Source: Coriobacteriia bacterium
GTDB taxonomy: Bacteria > Actinomycetota > Coriobacteriia > Anaerosomatales > Anaerosomataceae
NCBI GenBank assembly: GCA_016938395.1
Contig: JAFGUS010000038.1
Coordinates: 1 to 30,101 of the forward strand
Direction: 5' to 3'
Length of the DNA: 30,101 nucleotides
The position numbers were made by a program, and so were the translations under genes. The notes under the pieces are model-generated. The model searched no databases and was not told where the DNA came from. It saw only the letters and a program-made list of their open reading frames with translations. Below are positions 7,841-15,350 of this stretch, piece by piece; within the stretch, counting starts at the first letter, position 1, and each line of letters opens with the position of its first letter.

Positions 7841-8374
7841 TCACGCGTCGTCGCCGGGCAGGAGTTGTTTGAGGACGTCGAAAGGTGACGGTGGACGGAC
7901 GGCGTCACAGCCGCATGGTCCTTCGGCGAGATCCGCGCCACAGACAGGGCAGATTCCCGGGCAGTCCTCAGCGTGGACCGGCGCGAGCGGGATCTCGATC
8001 GCCAGTGCCGCCGAAACAGCCTGGAGGATGTCGACGGCGCCCTCCCGGATGTAGCCGTACTCCTGCTCCTCGGGGATTCCCTGCTCCTGTCCGTGGTGGA
8101 CGAAGAACGCGTCGACCTGACCGGTGACAGCGAGGGGAAACTCCCTGAGGCAGCGGCTGCAGACGGCGTTGAGTTCGACGAAGACGGTCGCATCGACCAC
8201 AATGCCGGCGCCGGTGTTGGTGACGATGCCCGAGACGTGCGCTGGGCTGAGCGGCGTGTACTCCTCGGTGCCGAGGACGACCGGAGGGAGCTCGATATCG
8301 GCGTCGAGTGTGACGACAGCGCCCAGCTCGTCGAGGATGTCGCGGACGTCGATGAGAAACCCGGCAGGGGTCAT
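7841..8374 (-). CDS. yceD: YceD family (DUF177) 23S rRNA accumulation protein
   Basis: YceD-family proteins are encoded next to rpmF and are needed for normal 23S rRNA levels in the species studied. The 177-residue product has the usual two Cys clusters: CSRCLREF (Cys72 and Cys75), characteristic of the family, and a C-terminal CPGICPVCGADL segment (Cys138, 142 and 145) with two further cysteines at 154 and 156, suggesting metal binding. The start chosen is ATG 8372-8374, 4 nt after the upstream gene's stop. An earlier in-frame start would overlap that gene and add residues unlike the family. The molecular function is not known in detail. Confidence 0.9.
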   Translation of the reverse strand: MTPAGFLIDVRDILDELGAVVTLDADIELPPVVLGTEEYTPLSPAHVSGIVTNTGAGIVVDATVFVELNAVCSRCLREFPLAVTGQVDAFFVHHGQEQGIPEEQEYGYIREGAVDILQAVSAALAIEIPLAPVHAEDCPGICPVCGADLAEGPCGCDAVRPPSPFDVLKQLLPGDDA

Positions 8375-8378
8375 CGCG

Positions 8379-8843
8379 TCACTGTGCGCCCCGCTGCGCG
8401 ACCTTGCCCTGGAGTCGGTCACGACCGCGTTGGACCGCAGTGAGGAGCTTACCGAGGTTGACCTCAAGGTTCGCGAGCATCTCGTCGGCGTAGTCCTCGG
8501 CCCCGAGCCTGATCTCCCGCTCCCGGTTGCGCGCGTCATCGAGGATCTCCGCGCGCTGCTGCTCGGCGAGCTTCACGATCTCCTGATCGGCCGCCATCGC
8601 TTCGGCGCGCGCCTTGGCCTCCTCCAGAATGCGGTTGGCCTCCTTCTCGGCCTCCTCGAGCATCTCCTGGCGCTCTTTCACAATCCAGCGCGCCTGCTTG
8701 AGCTCGTCGGGGAACTGAGCCCTGATCTCGTCGATGACCTCGTACACCTTCTCCGGATCGACCATCTTCGCTCCGGACAGCGGCACACTCCGGCTGCTGT
8801 CGATGAGTTCCTCGATGTGGTCGATGAGCGCCAAGATGTCCAT
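8379..8843 (-). CDS. SepIVA/DivIVA-like coiled-coil protein
   Basis: The 154-residue product has a short N-terminal segment (about 1-45: ALIDHIEELIDSSRSVPLSG, then a proline and a second amphipathic helix) followed by a long charged helix (about 50-145) rich in Glu, Lys, Arg and Ala that should form a coiled coil; it superficially resembles ATP synthase subunit b. The N-terminal pattern and the position directly before yceD match the mycobacterial septation factor SepIVA (Rv2927c locus), though this protein is clearly shorter. A good GGGAGG site precedes the ATG (8841-8843). A role in cell division or envelope growth is therefore an inference from similarity and synteny. No membrane segment is seen. 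Confidence 0.75.
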   Translation of the reverse strand: MDILALIDHIEELIDSSRSVPLSGAKMVDPEKVYEVIDEIRAQFPDELKQARWIVKERQEMLEEAEKEANRILEEAKARAEAMAADQEIVKLAEQQRAEILDDARNREREIRLGAEDYADEMLANLEVNLGKLLTAVQRGRDRLQGKVAQRGAQ

Positions 8844-8853
8844 GCGTACCTCC

Positions 8854-9345
8854 CTAGAGGGACTGGTGCAACCGTGAGGCGAGAGCCTCGCATACTGCGT
8901 CTGGCACGAGCCCTTTCACCGTCCCGCCGTGGCGGGCTATCTCCTTGACAGCCGACGAACTCAAGAACGCGTACTCGGGAATGGACATGATGAACATCGT
9001 CTCGACCGCCTTGTCGAGCCGGTAGTTCAACTGGGCCATCTGCAGTTCCCGCTCGAAGTCAGTGACCGCGCGCAGGCCTTTGATGATGACCGTCGCATCC
9101 ATCTCCTGTGCGAAGTCTACTAGAAGACGGTCGAAAGGTCGCACAATCACGTTCCCGAGGCGAGCCACCTCGGCCTCGATGAACGCCACGCGCTCCTCGA
9201 CGGTGAACAGCGGCCCTCCCCCCTTGTCGGGGCTGAAGGCCACCGCGACGATCACCTCATCGAAGATCCCCGAGGCGCGCTCGATGACGTCGAGATGGCC
9301 GTTCGTGACCGGATCGAACGTACCGGGACACAGGGCTCGCTTCAC
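8854..9345 (-). CDS. coaD: phosphopantetheine adenylyltransferase CoaD
   Basis: CoaD joins 4'-phosphopantetheine and ATP to give dephospho-CoA, the penultimate step of CoA synthesis. The 163-residue length is standard. Motifs are the nucleotidyltransferase GTFDPVTNGH at residues 8-17, the substrate loop KGLRAVTDFE around 89-98, and the ISSSxxKE-like LSSSAVKEIA near 128-137. It follows rsmD by 9 nt and precedes the coiled-coil gene by 10 nt, the common rsmD-coaD pairing. CoA supply fits the surrounding acyl-CoA and fatty-acid genes. Confidence 0.97.
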   Translation of the reverse strand: MKRALCPGTFDPVTNGHLDVIERASGIFDEVIVAVAFSPDKGGGPLFTVEERVAFIEAEVARLGNVIVRPFDRLLVDFAQEMDATVIIKGLRAVTDFERELQMAQLNYRLDKAVETMFIMSIPEYAFLSSSAVKEIARHGGTVKGLVPDAVCEALASRLHQSL

Positions 9346-9354
9346 TCAACCCCC

Positions 9355-9921
9355 TCAGCCGTCGTAGCGTGCGATCGACACAGCGGTGTCGCCGTACGCG
9401 AGCTCGGTGACCGCCACGAACCCCGTCGGCCATTCAGGCGACGTCGCCCGCGCATGCTCGTAGACCACGAGGCCTTCCCGCTCGAGCCGGCCTGCCTCGG
9501 CCAGCCGCGCGACGATGGCTGTGACCTGCGACGCGTCTATCCTATAAGGCGGGTCCGCAAAGAGCAACGCGACCGGCTCCGGCGCAAGACGGTGAAGGTC
9601 CGACCGCTCGGCCCTGCCGGTGACAAGGGCGGTCTCACCCGCCCCGGCGCCGAGCGTCTCGAGGTTGCGGCGGAGCACGGCCGCGGTACGCCGGTCGGCT
9701 TCGACGAACGTGACGTGGACCGCGCCACGCGACAGCGATTCGATGCCGAGCGCACCGCTGCCGGCGTAGAGATCGAGCACACGGGCGCCTGCGAGCGAGC
9801 CGACACGTGCGACGATCGCCGAGAAGACTCCTTCGCGCACCCGGTCGGCGGTGGGTCGGGTCTCAGTGCCGGGCGGAGCGGCGATGCGCCGGCCGCGCCA
9901 TCGTCCAGCGATCACTCTCAT
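9355..9921 (-). CDS. rsmD: 16S rRNA (guanine966-N2)-methyltransferase RsmD
   Basis: RsmD methylates G966 of 16S rRNA during 30S assembly. The 188-residue product starts MRVIAGRWRGR as in the family, has the SAM-binding motif VLDLYAGSGALGIE (about 48-61) and the N6/N2-amino-methyltransferase catalytic motif DPPY at 123-126. The ATG (9919-9921) overlaps the recG stop as ATGA, so translation is likely coupled. The recG-rsmD-coaD order is widespread in Gram-positive bacteria. Confidence 0.95.
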   Translation of the reverse strand: MRVIAGRWRGRRIAAPPGTETRPTADRVREGVFSAIVARVGSLAGARVLDLYAGSGALGIESLSRGAVHVTFVEADRRTAAVLRRNLETLGAGAGETALVTGRAERSDLHRLAPEPVALLFADPPYRIDASQVTAIVARLAEAGRLEREGLVVYEHARATSPEWPTGFVAVTELAYGDTAVSIARYDG

Positions 9922-12035
9922 CCGCTGTTCACCAGCTCCCAGGCGGCGCCGAGCCGAGCGCGCGTGTACTCGCGTAGCGGGACGTGTGACGGGGCCGTCA
10001 GGTCAGGGTCCGCATCAACGAGTTCGCGGGCATCGGTGCGCGCAGCCGCGAGAATCTCCTGGTCCGTGGCGAGTGAGGCCACCCTGAGCGTGGGCAGCCC
10101 GCTCTGCCTGAAGCCCAGCACGTCGCCCTCGCCCCGAAGGCGTAGGTCGTGCTCGGCGAGTTCGAATCCGTCGTTGGTCGAGACGATCGCCTCCATGCGA
10201 GCTCGCCCGTCAGCGGTCTTGGGGTCAGCGAACAGCAGCACCTCGGCTGGCCGTTCCCCTCTGCCCACACGGCCACGCAGCTGATGCAACTGTGCGAGAC
10301 CGAAGCGCTCCGCATCCTCGACGATCATGATGGTCGCTTCGGGCACGTCGACGCCGACCTCGATCACGGTGGTGGCGACGAGCACGTCGACGTCCCCGGC
10401 GCGGAAGCGCTCCATCGTGGCGTGCTTCTCCGCGGGCGGCATGGCTCCGGTGAGCAGCCCCACGCGAAGGTCCGGGAAGACCTGACGCTGCAGCCGACGG
10501 GCCTCCGAGGTGGCGGCCTTCGCCTGCGTCGCATCACTCTCATCGACGAGCGGGCACACGATATAGGCTCGATTCCCGCTGCCGACAGCGCGACGCACCG
10601 CATCGTAGGCGTCCGCTCTGCCCGAGCGGGGCACGAGCCGTGTCGTCACGTGATCGGCCGCTCGGCCACCGGGGCGCTGGCGCAGGTACGTCACCTCCAG
10701 GTCACCGTAGACCGTCAGCGCGAGACTGCGTGGTATGGGAGTGGCGGTCATCACGAGCAGGTCGAGGCCCTCCCCCTTCTCCCGCAGGCTGAGGCGCTGG
10801 CCCACGCCGAAGCGGTGCTGCTCGTCCACGATGGCAAGGGAGAGCCGGCGGTAGGTGACGCCCGGTTGGATGAGCGCGTGGGTGCCAAGGGCTACGGTGA
10901 TGGACCCGTCGGAGAATCTCGCGAGCGCCCGTTCACGGTCGGCTGCCGGCGTCGAGCCGGTGAGGAGTGCCCAGGTGACCCCAGCAGCATCGAGTAGCGG
11001 ACCGACCGCGCGGGCGTACTGCGTTGCCAGCACCTCGGTGGGAGCCATCATCGCGGCCTGTGTGTCCGAGTCGGCACACGCCACGAGCGCGTGGGCGGCG
11101 ACCGCCGTCTTGCCCGTGCCGACATCGCCGAGGAGCATACGGTTCATCGGATGAGGCGATGCCATGTCGGAAAGCACGGCATCGACCGCGGTGACCTGGT
11201 CGTCGGTGAGAGCGAAGGGCACAGCCGCGCGTAGAGCGGCAAGGCGCTCGCCATCGACGACGTGCGCGTGGCCCGGCCGGTCCTCGACGATGCGGTGACG
11301 CCGAAGAGCCATCACGAGCTGGACCGTCAGGAGTTCGTCGTACGCGAGCCTGCGCCGCGCCGCGTCGCGCTCCTCGGCCGATGTGGGGAAATGAATCGCC
11401 TGAAGGGCGGACGCGAGGGGCACCAAATCATGCCGCGCGCGCAGTCGTGAAGGCAACGGGTCGGGTCGGTCACCGGTTGCGGTGAGCGCCTCGGCCACGA
11501 GCCGACGGATCCAGTTGGTGGTGAGACCCTCGGTCGCGCCGTGGACGGGCAGGATGCGCGCGATGTCGGGCCCGGAGCCGTCATCGGGCAGCTTCTCCAC
11601 GAAGGGGTTCCGCATCTGCTTGAGGCCGTATTCGAGGGTGACGGCCCCTGCGAATGCGACACGCTCACCGGTCCTGAAGCGCTGCGCGATGTACGGCTGA
11701 TTGAACCAGACGCCGATGAGAGCGCCGGTGCCGTCGACGATCGCCACTTCGGTGATCGTGAGACGTGGGCGGGGCCTCTTGACCTTGATGTCGTGCACGC
11801 GGCCAACAACCGTGGCATCCGAGCCCGGGGCGACGGTGCGCAGGTCAGCGGTGTGAGACAGGTCGAGATACCGGAACGGGACGTGCATGACGAGATCGTC
11901 GATGGTCTCGATGCCCATGCGTGCGAACGCCTCCGCGCGCCGGGCGTCCACAAGACGCAGCGTTGAGACGGGATCAGCGGCACGGCCGAGCGCCGCAGCG
12001 CGCACTGAGACGTCCGGTTGTCCCCCGTCGGTCAT
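9918..12035 (-). CDS. recG: ATP-dependent DNA helicase RecG
   Basis: RecG remodels stalled replication forks and branches Holliday junctions. The 705-residue product has the N-terminal wedge/OB domain (about 50-165), then superfamily 2 helicase motifs: Walker A GDVGTGKT at 303-310, Walker B with DEQH at 404-407, the TATPIPR motif III region, and a C-terminal QLRGRVGRG motif VI followed by the RecG-specific end. The length matches actinobacterial RecG. The ATG at 12033-12035 is 9 nt past the degV stop with only a weak ribosome site, so it probably relies on coupling. All motifs look intact. Confidence 0.97.
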   Translation of the reverse strand: MTDGGQPDVSVRAAALGRAADPVSTLRLVDARRAEAFARMGIETIDDLVMHVPFRYLDLSHTADLRTVAPGSDATVVGRVHDIKVKRPRPRLTITEVAIVDGTGALIGVWFNQPYIAQRFRTGERVAFAGAVTLEYGLKQMRNPFVEKLPDDGSGPDIARILPVHGATEGLTTNWIRRLVAEALTATGDRPDPLPSRLRARHDLVPLASALQAIHFPTSAEERDAARRRLAYDELLTVQLVMALRRHRIVEDRPGHAHVVDGERLAALRAAVPFALTDDQVTAVDAVLSDMASPHPMNRMLLGDVGTGKTAVAAHALVACADSDTQAAMMAPTEVLATQYARAVGPLLDAAGVTWALLTGSTPAADRERALARFSDGSITVALGTHALIQPGVTYRRLSLAIVDEQHRFGVGQRLSLREKGEGLDLLVMTATPIPRSLALTVYGDLEVTYLRQRPGGRAADHVTTRLVPRSGRADAYDAVRRAVGSGNRAYIVCPLVDESDATQAKAATSEARRLQRQVFPDLRVGLLTGAMPPAEKHATMERFRAGDVDVLVATTVIEVGVDVPEATIMIVEDAERFGLAQLHQLRGRVGRGERPAEVLLFADPKTADGRARMEAIVSTNDGFELAEHDLRLRGEGDVLGFRQSGLPTLRVASLATDQEILAAARTDARELVDADPDLTAPSHVPLREYTRARLGAAWELVNSG

Positions 12036-12044
12036 TGCATTCGC

Positions 12045-12896
12045 CTACGGCAGACGATAGAACGCAGCTCCAACAGCCCTGGGGCCTGCGTAGGTGCCGA
12101 TGACGGCGCCCACCGTGACCATGTGGACGAGTTCGTAGCGGGCGCCCGCGCGATCGATGGCGGCGAGCAGCTCGTCCGCGAGCTCGGGAGCCCGCGAATG
12201 GAAGATGGCGAGTGCGACGGGTCCGTCGGCCGACGCGAGGGCGACCTGCGTTGCGATCTCCGCGTACGCCTTCTTCGAACCCTTGAGCTTCTTGAACGGC
12301 TCGATGATACCGTCGCTGTTGAACGTGAGCACCGGTTTGATGTTGAGCATGGATGCTGCAAGACCCTGGGCCTTGCCCGCACGCCCGCCCTTCACGAGAT
12401 AGTGGAGGGTATCGAGCGCGAACAGGAGCTTGCAGTCGTCCACCACGCGCTGCGCCGCACGCTCCACACCGTCGAGGTCGGCGCCGGCAGCACGCGCGTC
12501 AAGCGCCGCCGATAGTATAAGCGCCTCGCCCGCCGAGACGATCCGCGTGTTGACCACCCGCACCGGGACCGGCGCCATCTTGGCCGCCATTCGTGCGGAT
12601 TCGATGGTGCCCGAGAGTGCTTCTGTGAGGTGGATGGAGACGATGCCGGTGCATCCCTGGTCGGCGAGGTCACGATAGACCGCACCGAAGTCGGCCGGCG
12701 AGGGCTGTGAGGTCTTGGGAAGGGTGCTGGCACTCCCAAGCATGTCGTAAAAGTCGTCCGGCCTGAGGTCGGTCCAATCCAGATAGGTGTCGTCATCAAA
12801 GGTCACCTTGAGCGGTACCATCACGACATCGTTCTCGGCGAACCAGGCAGGGCCGAGGTCGCAGGTGCTGTCGCTGACTATGCCGATACGGCCCAT
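12045..12896 (-). CDS. fakB: DegV family fatty-acid binding protein (FakB)
   Basis: DegV-fold proteins bind one free fatty acid and present it to FakA for phosphorylation. The 283-residue product has the family landmarks IVSDSTCDL at the N-terminus, STLPKTSQPSPADF (about 57-70), HLTEALSGT (about 89-97) whose residues contact the carboxylate, and HYLVKGGRAGKAQG in the middle. An AGGGG site lies 6 nt before the ATG (12894-12896). It follows fakA by 9 nt; adjacency to fakA strongly supports a FakB role over an uncharacterised DegV. Which fatty acids it prefers cannot be read from sequence. Confidence 0.9.
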   Translation of the reverse strand: MGRIGIVSDSTCDLGPAWFAENDVVMVPLKVTFDDDTYLDWTDLRPDDFYDMLGSASTLPKTSQPSPADFGAVYRDLADQGCTGIVSIHLTEALSGTIESARMAAKMAPVPVRVVNTRIVSAGEALILSAALDARAAGADLDGVERAAQRVVDDCKLLFALDTLHYLVKGGRAGKAQGLAASMLNIKPVLTFNSDGIIEPFKKLKGSKKAYAEIATQVALASADGPVALAIFHSRAPELADELLAAIDRAGARYELVHMVTVGAVIGTYAGPRAVGAAFYRLP

Positions 12897-12905
12897 GATT
12901 GACCC

Positions 12906-14513
12906 CTATTCAACAGAGACGATGACCGGATACAGCGGCTGCTCGCCGCGATGTGCTTCGACCTCACAGTCGGGATGCGCGGCTGCCAGCCGTTCGGTGA
13001 GCGCAGCCACCTGGGCGTCATCGAGATCCGCACCGGCGAGCACGGTGATGGTCTCGGCACCGTCGATGATGGCCTCGACCGATCGCAGTGTGACGTCGGT
13101 GACGTCCGAGCCGGCAACGACGATCTCGTGGTCGACGATGCCGATCACGTCACCGGTCTTGATGCGACCGACTTTGCCCTTGGCGTCCTTGACCGCGGTG
13201 GTGATCTCGGCCGTGCGCACGGCAGAGGCTGCCTCAGTCATCGACTCCACGATCGGCTCGAGATCCTCGGAGCCGTCGTAGGCGAGCATGGCGGCGAAGG
13301 CCTGCGGCACCGCAGTGGTGGGCACCACTGCGACGGGCCGGTCGGCGACATCGATAACCTGTTGGGCGGCCATGATGATGTTCCGATTGTTGGGCAGCAC
13401 GACAACGGCGTCGGCGTTCACATGGCCGACCGCCTCCAGGATCTCGGCTGTGGACGGGTTCATGGTCTGGCCGCCGCTCACCACGACATCGACCCCGAGG
13501 CTCGTGAGAATGCGCTCCATACCCTCCCCGGCTGCGACCGCGACGAACCCGACCGGCTTCTGGGGGCTCGCGTCACGCCTGAGCCCCTCGGTCCGTTCGA
13601 CCGTCTGCCGCCGCATGTTGTTGATGTGAACCTCGGAGACCTCGCCCAGACCGGTTGCCCAGGACAGCACCGTTCCCGGCTCGTCGGTGTGCACGTGCAC
13701 CTTGTACGTTTCCTGGTCGCCGACGACGAGTTCGGACCCGCCGACGCCGGACACATACTCCTCGATGACCGAGCGGTCGGCCTGGGCACCGTGCAGCAGA
13801 AACTCGGTGCAGTAGAGGTACTCCCCGTCGTTCCAATCATCTTCCGGTACCACGGTGAGCTGACCTGTCGAGGTGATGAGGTCGTGTTCGCGATACTCGT
13901 GCCCCTCGAGCGCGGCGACAAATCCCTCGGCGAGGATGGCAAGCCCGAAGCCCCCGGCATCGACGACGCCGTTCTCCTTGAGCACCGGCAGGAGATCGGG
14001 GCCCCTCTTCACCGAGTCGAAGGCGGCCTGGACGACGACGACGAGGAACTCCTCGAGTGGTACTCCGGCGGTGACCGCGGCGCGCGCCGCTGCCGCAGAG
14101 TCCTTCAAGACGGTCAGCATGGTACCCTCGACCGGTTTGCGGACAGCCTGGAAGGCGACGGTCGTGCTGCTCTCGAGTGCGGCCGCGACCACCTCGGGGG
14201 TGAGCTCGGTGGCCGAACCCGCGACGTCACAGAGACCACGGAGCATCTGGCTCAGAATCACACCCGAATTCCCGCGTGCCCCCATGAGCGATCCATGCGT
14301 GATCGACTGGCAGATCTGCGCGAGCGTTGCGTCGTGTGAGAGCCGTGCGAGATCCTGCTCGACCGCGTCGAGCGTGAGCGACATGTTGGTGCCGGTGTCG
14401 CCATCAGGGACCGGGAAGACATTGAGGCGGTTGACCTCCTCGATCCGGTCCTTGAGCGCCCCGGCGGCGGCCGAGAAGAGCGTCACCGCATCGTGTTGAG
14501 GCCGCGCGCTCAT
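12906..14513 (-). CDS. fakA: fatty acid kinase FakA (DAK2-domain protein)
   Basis: FakA phosphorylates fatty acids bound to FakB, giving acyl-phosphate. The 535-residue product has an N-terminal DhaL/DAK2 kinase domain (about 1-200) with the metal-binding NVFPVPDGDTGTNM at 31-44 (Asp37 and Asp39) and GARGNSGVILSQ near 97-108, then the FakA middle and C-terminal domains (about 230-535). The ATG (14511-14513) overlaps the asp23 stop as ATGA. The asp23-fakA-(degV)-recG order is the classical Gram-positive arrangement. Product acyl-phosphate is the substrate of PlsX encoded further down the same strand. Length and motifs are normal. Confidence 0.95.
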   Translation of the reverse strand: MSARPQHDAVTLFSAAAGALKDRIEEVNRLNVFPVPDGDTGTNMSLTLDAVEQDLARLSHDATLAQICQSITHGSLMGARGNSGVILSQMLRGLCDVAGSATELTPEVVAAALESSTTVAFQAVRKPVEGTMLTVLKDSAAAARAAVTAGVPLEEFLVVVVQAAFDSVKRGPDLLPVLKENGVVDAGGFGLAILAEGFVAALEGHEYREHDLITSTGQLTVVPEDDWNDGEYLYCTEFLLHGAQADRSVIEEYVSGVGGSELVVGDQETYKVHVHTDEPGTVLSWATGLGEVSEVHINNMRRQTVERTEGLRRDASPQKPVGFVAVAAGEGMERILTSLGVDVVVSGGQTMNPSTAEILEAVGHVNADAVVVLPNNRNIIMAAQQVIDVADRPVAVVPTTAVPQAFAAMLAYDGSEDLEPIVESMTEAASAVRTAEITTAVKDAKGKVGRIKTGDVIGIVDHEIVVAGSDVTDVTLRSVEAIIDGAETITVLAGADLDDAQVAALTERLAAAHPDCEVEAHRGEQPLYPVIVSVE

Positions 14514-14875
14514 GAGTGGTCCGGCTTCTTGCGGACCTTGATCCCCTGCACGTGGACGTTGACATCAGCGACCTGGACGTCCGCGTCATGGGTCATCGCG
14601 TAGCGCACCCGATCGGAGAGATTCCGCGAGACTTGCGTCAGGTTGATCCCGTGCTCGATCACGACGTACAGGTCCACGACGACGCTCCGCTCATCACGGT
14701 TCGTGATGACGATGCCTTTCCGCAGCTTGTCGCGCGACAGCAGCTGAGCGACACCGTCACGCAGTGACGGGCTTGCCATGCCGACGATGCCGTAGCATTC
14801 GAGCGCGACGTAGCCCGCGATGTCCTGCAGCACTACGTTTGCGATGGTCACGGTTCCCCGCGGCTCGTCTGCCAT
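14510..14875 (-). CDS. Asp23/Gls24 family envelope stress response protein
   Basis: This 121-residue protein belongs to the Asp23/Gls24 (YloU-like) family, soluble proteins that in other bacteria sit at the cell membrane and relate to envelope stress. The family pattern is visible: GTVTIANVVLQDIAGYVALECYGIVGM at the N-terminus (here a 27-residue stretch at about 7-33), then VVVDLYVVIEHGINLTQVS and a basic C-terminus ending near KVRKKP. The ATG at 14873-14875 has GAAGGAGGG 4 nt upstream, which decides this start over an in-frame one 51 codons earlier that would sit in the promoter region. It is the first gene of the long minus-strand run and is co-translated with fakA. Its exact role here is unknown. 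Confidence 0.92.
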   Translation of the reverse strand: MADEPRGTVTIANVVLQDIAGYVALECYGIVGMASPSLRDGVAQLLSRDKLRKGIVITNRDERSVVVDLYVVIEHGINLTQVSRNLSDRVRYAMTHDADVQVADVNVHVQGIKVRKKPDHS

Positions 14876-14932
14876 GCCGCCCTCCTTCATGGTCTCACGC
14901 GCGATCGGCGGGCGCGTGATGGCGTGAGACGT

Positions 14933-14938
14933 AGTATA
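14933..14938 (-). promoter_or_regulatory. candidate -10 (TATACT) of the asp23-fakA operon
   Basis: TATACT on the minus strand lies 57 nt before the asp23 ATG in the divergent asp23/rpmB gap. I do not see a good -35 at the right spacing, so this is a partial promoter call. It is the best -10 hexamer in the region. Confidence 0.4.
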
Positions 14939-15062
14939 GCCGATGCAGAACCGTGCGCACGTCACGGTCAGCGCTCTGGTACGGGATCGCTGTGCCCACC
15001 TCCCGCAGACGGTGACCGAGGGGCACACGACCTTCGGGCGCGCTCAATCCTGCTCGCGCGCT

Positions 15063-15091
15063 TTGCCCTGTGGCGGACCGTGTGCTACCAT
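15063..15091 (+). promoter_or_regulatory. rpmB promoter (TTGCCC, N17, TGC-TACCAT)
   Basis: TTGCCC at 15063-15068 and TACCAT at 15086-15091 are exactly 17 nt apart, with an extended -10 TGC directly in front. The predicted start leaves a leader of roughly 55 nt before the rpmB ATG. The same TGTGCTAYCAT pattern precedes rpmF, the other ribosomal-protein gene in the window. Confidence 0.6.
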
Positions 15092-15152
15092 CGCTCCGCT
15101 CTTGCCGACACCGGCGGCGCTGCCGCCTCAACGATTCGAAGGACGGAATACG

Positions 15153-15341
15153 ATGTCGAAGGTGTGCAGCGTCTGCGGGAAGCATCCGACGGCGGGACGC
15201 AACGTGAGCCACTCCCACCGTGTCACGAACCGGATGTTCTACCCGAACATCCAGAAGGTGTCCGTGGTGGTCGACGGCTCGGTCAAGAAGATGAACGTGT
15301 GCACCAAGTGCATGAAGGCGGGCAAGGTGACGCGCGGCTGA
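15153..15341 (+). CDS. rpmB: 50S ribosomal protein L28
   Basis: L28 is a small protein of the large ribosomal subunit. The 62-residue product begins [10 protein letters not shown] and carries CxxC pairs at Cys5/Cys8 and Cys50/Cys53, so it is the zinc-binding form. The basic central part [18 protein letters not shown] is the family signature. The ATG at 15153-15155 has GAAGGA ahead. It is transcribed away from the asp23-fakA operon, the arrangement seen in many Gram-positive genomes, and converges on the HD-GYP gene with only 9 nt between the stop codons. Confidence 0.97.
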   Translation: MSKVCSVCGKHPTAGRNVSHSHRVTNRMFYPNIQKVSVVVDGSVKKMNVCTKCMKAGKVTRG

Positions 15342-15348
15342 TAGCCGC
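15334..15348. terminator. hairpin at the rpmB / HD-GYP convergence
   Basis: A perfect 6-bp inverted repeat (GCGGCT, loop GAT, AGCCGC) spans the rpmB stop codon and most of the 9-nt convergent gap. It would form in RNA from either strand. There is no U-run on either side, so termination efficiency is uncertain. Confidence 0.35.
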
Positions 15349-15350
15349 CA

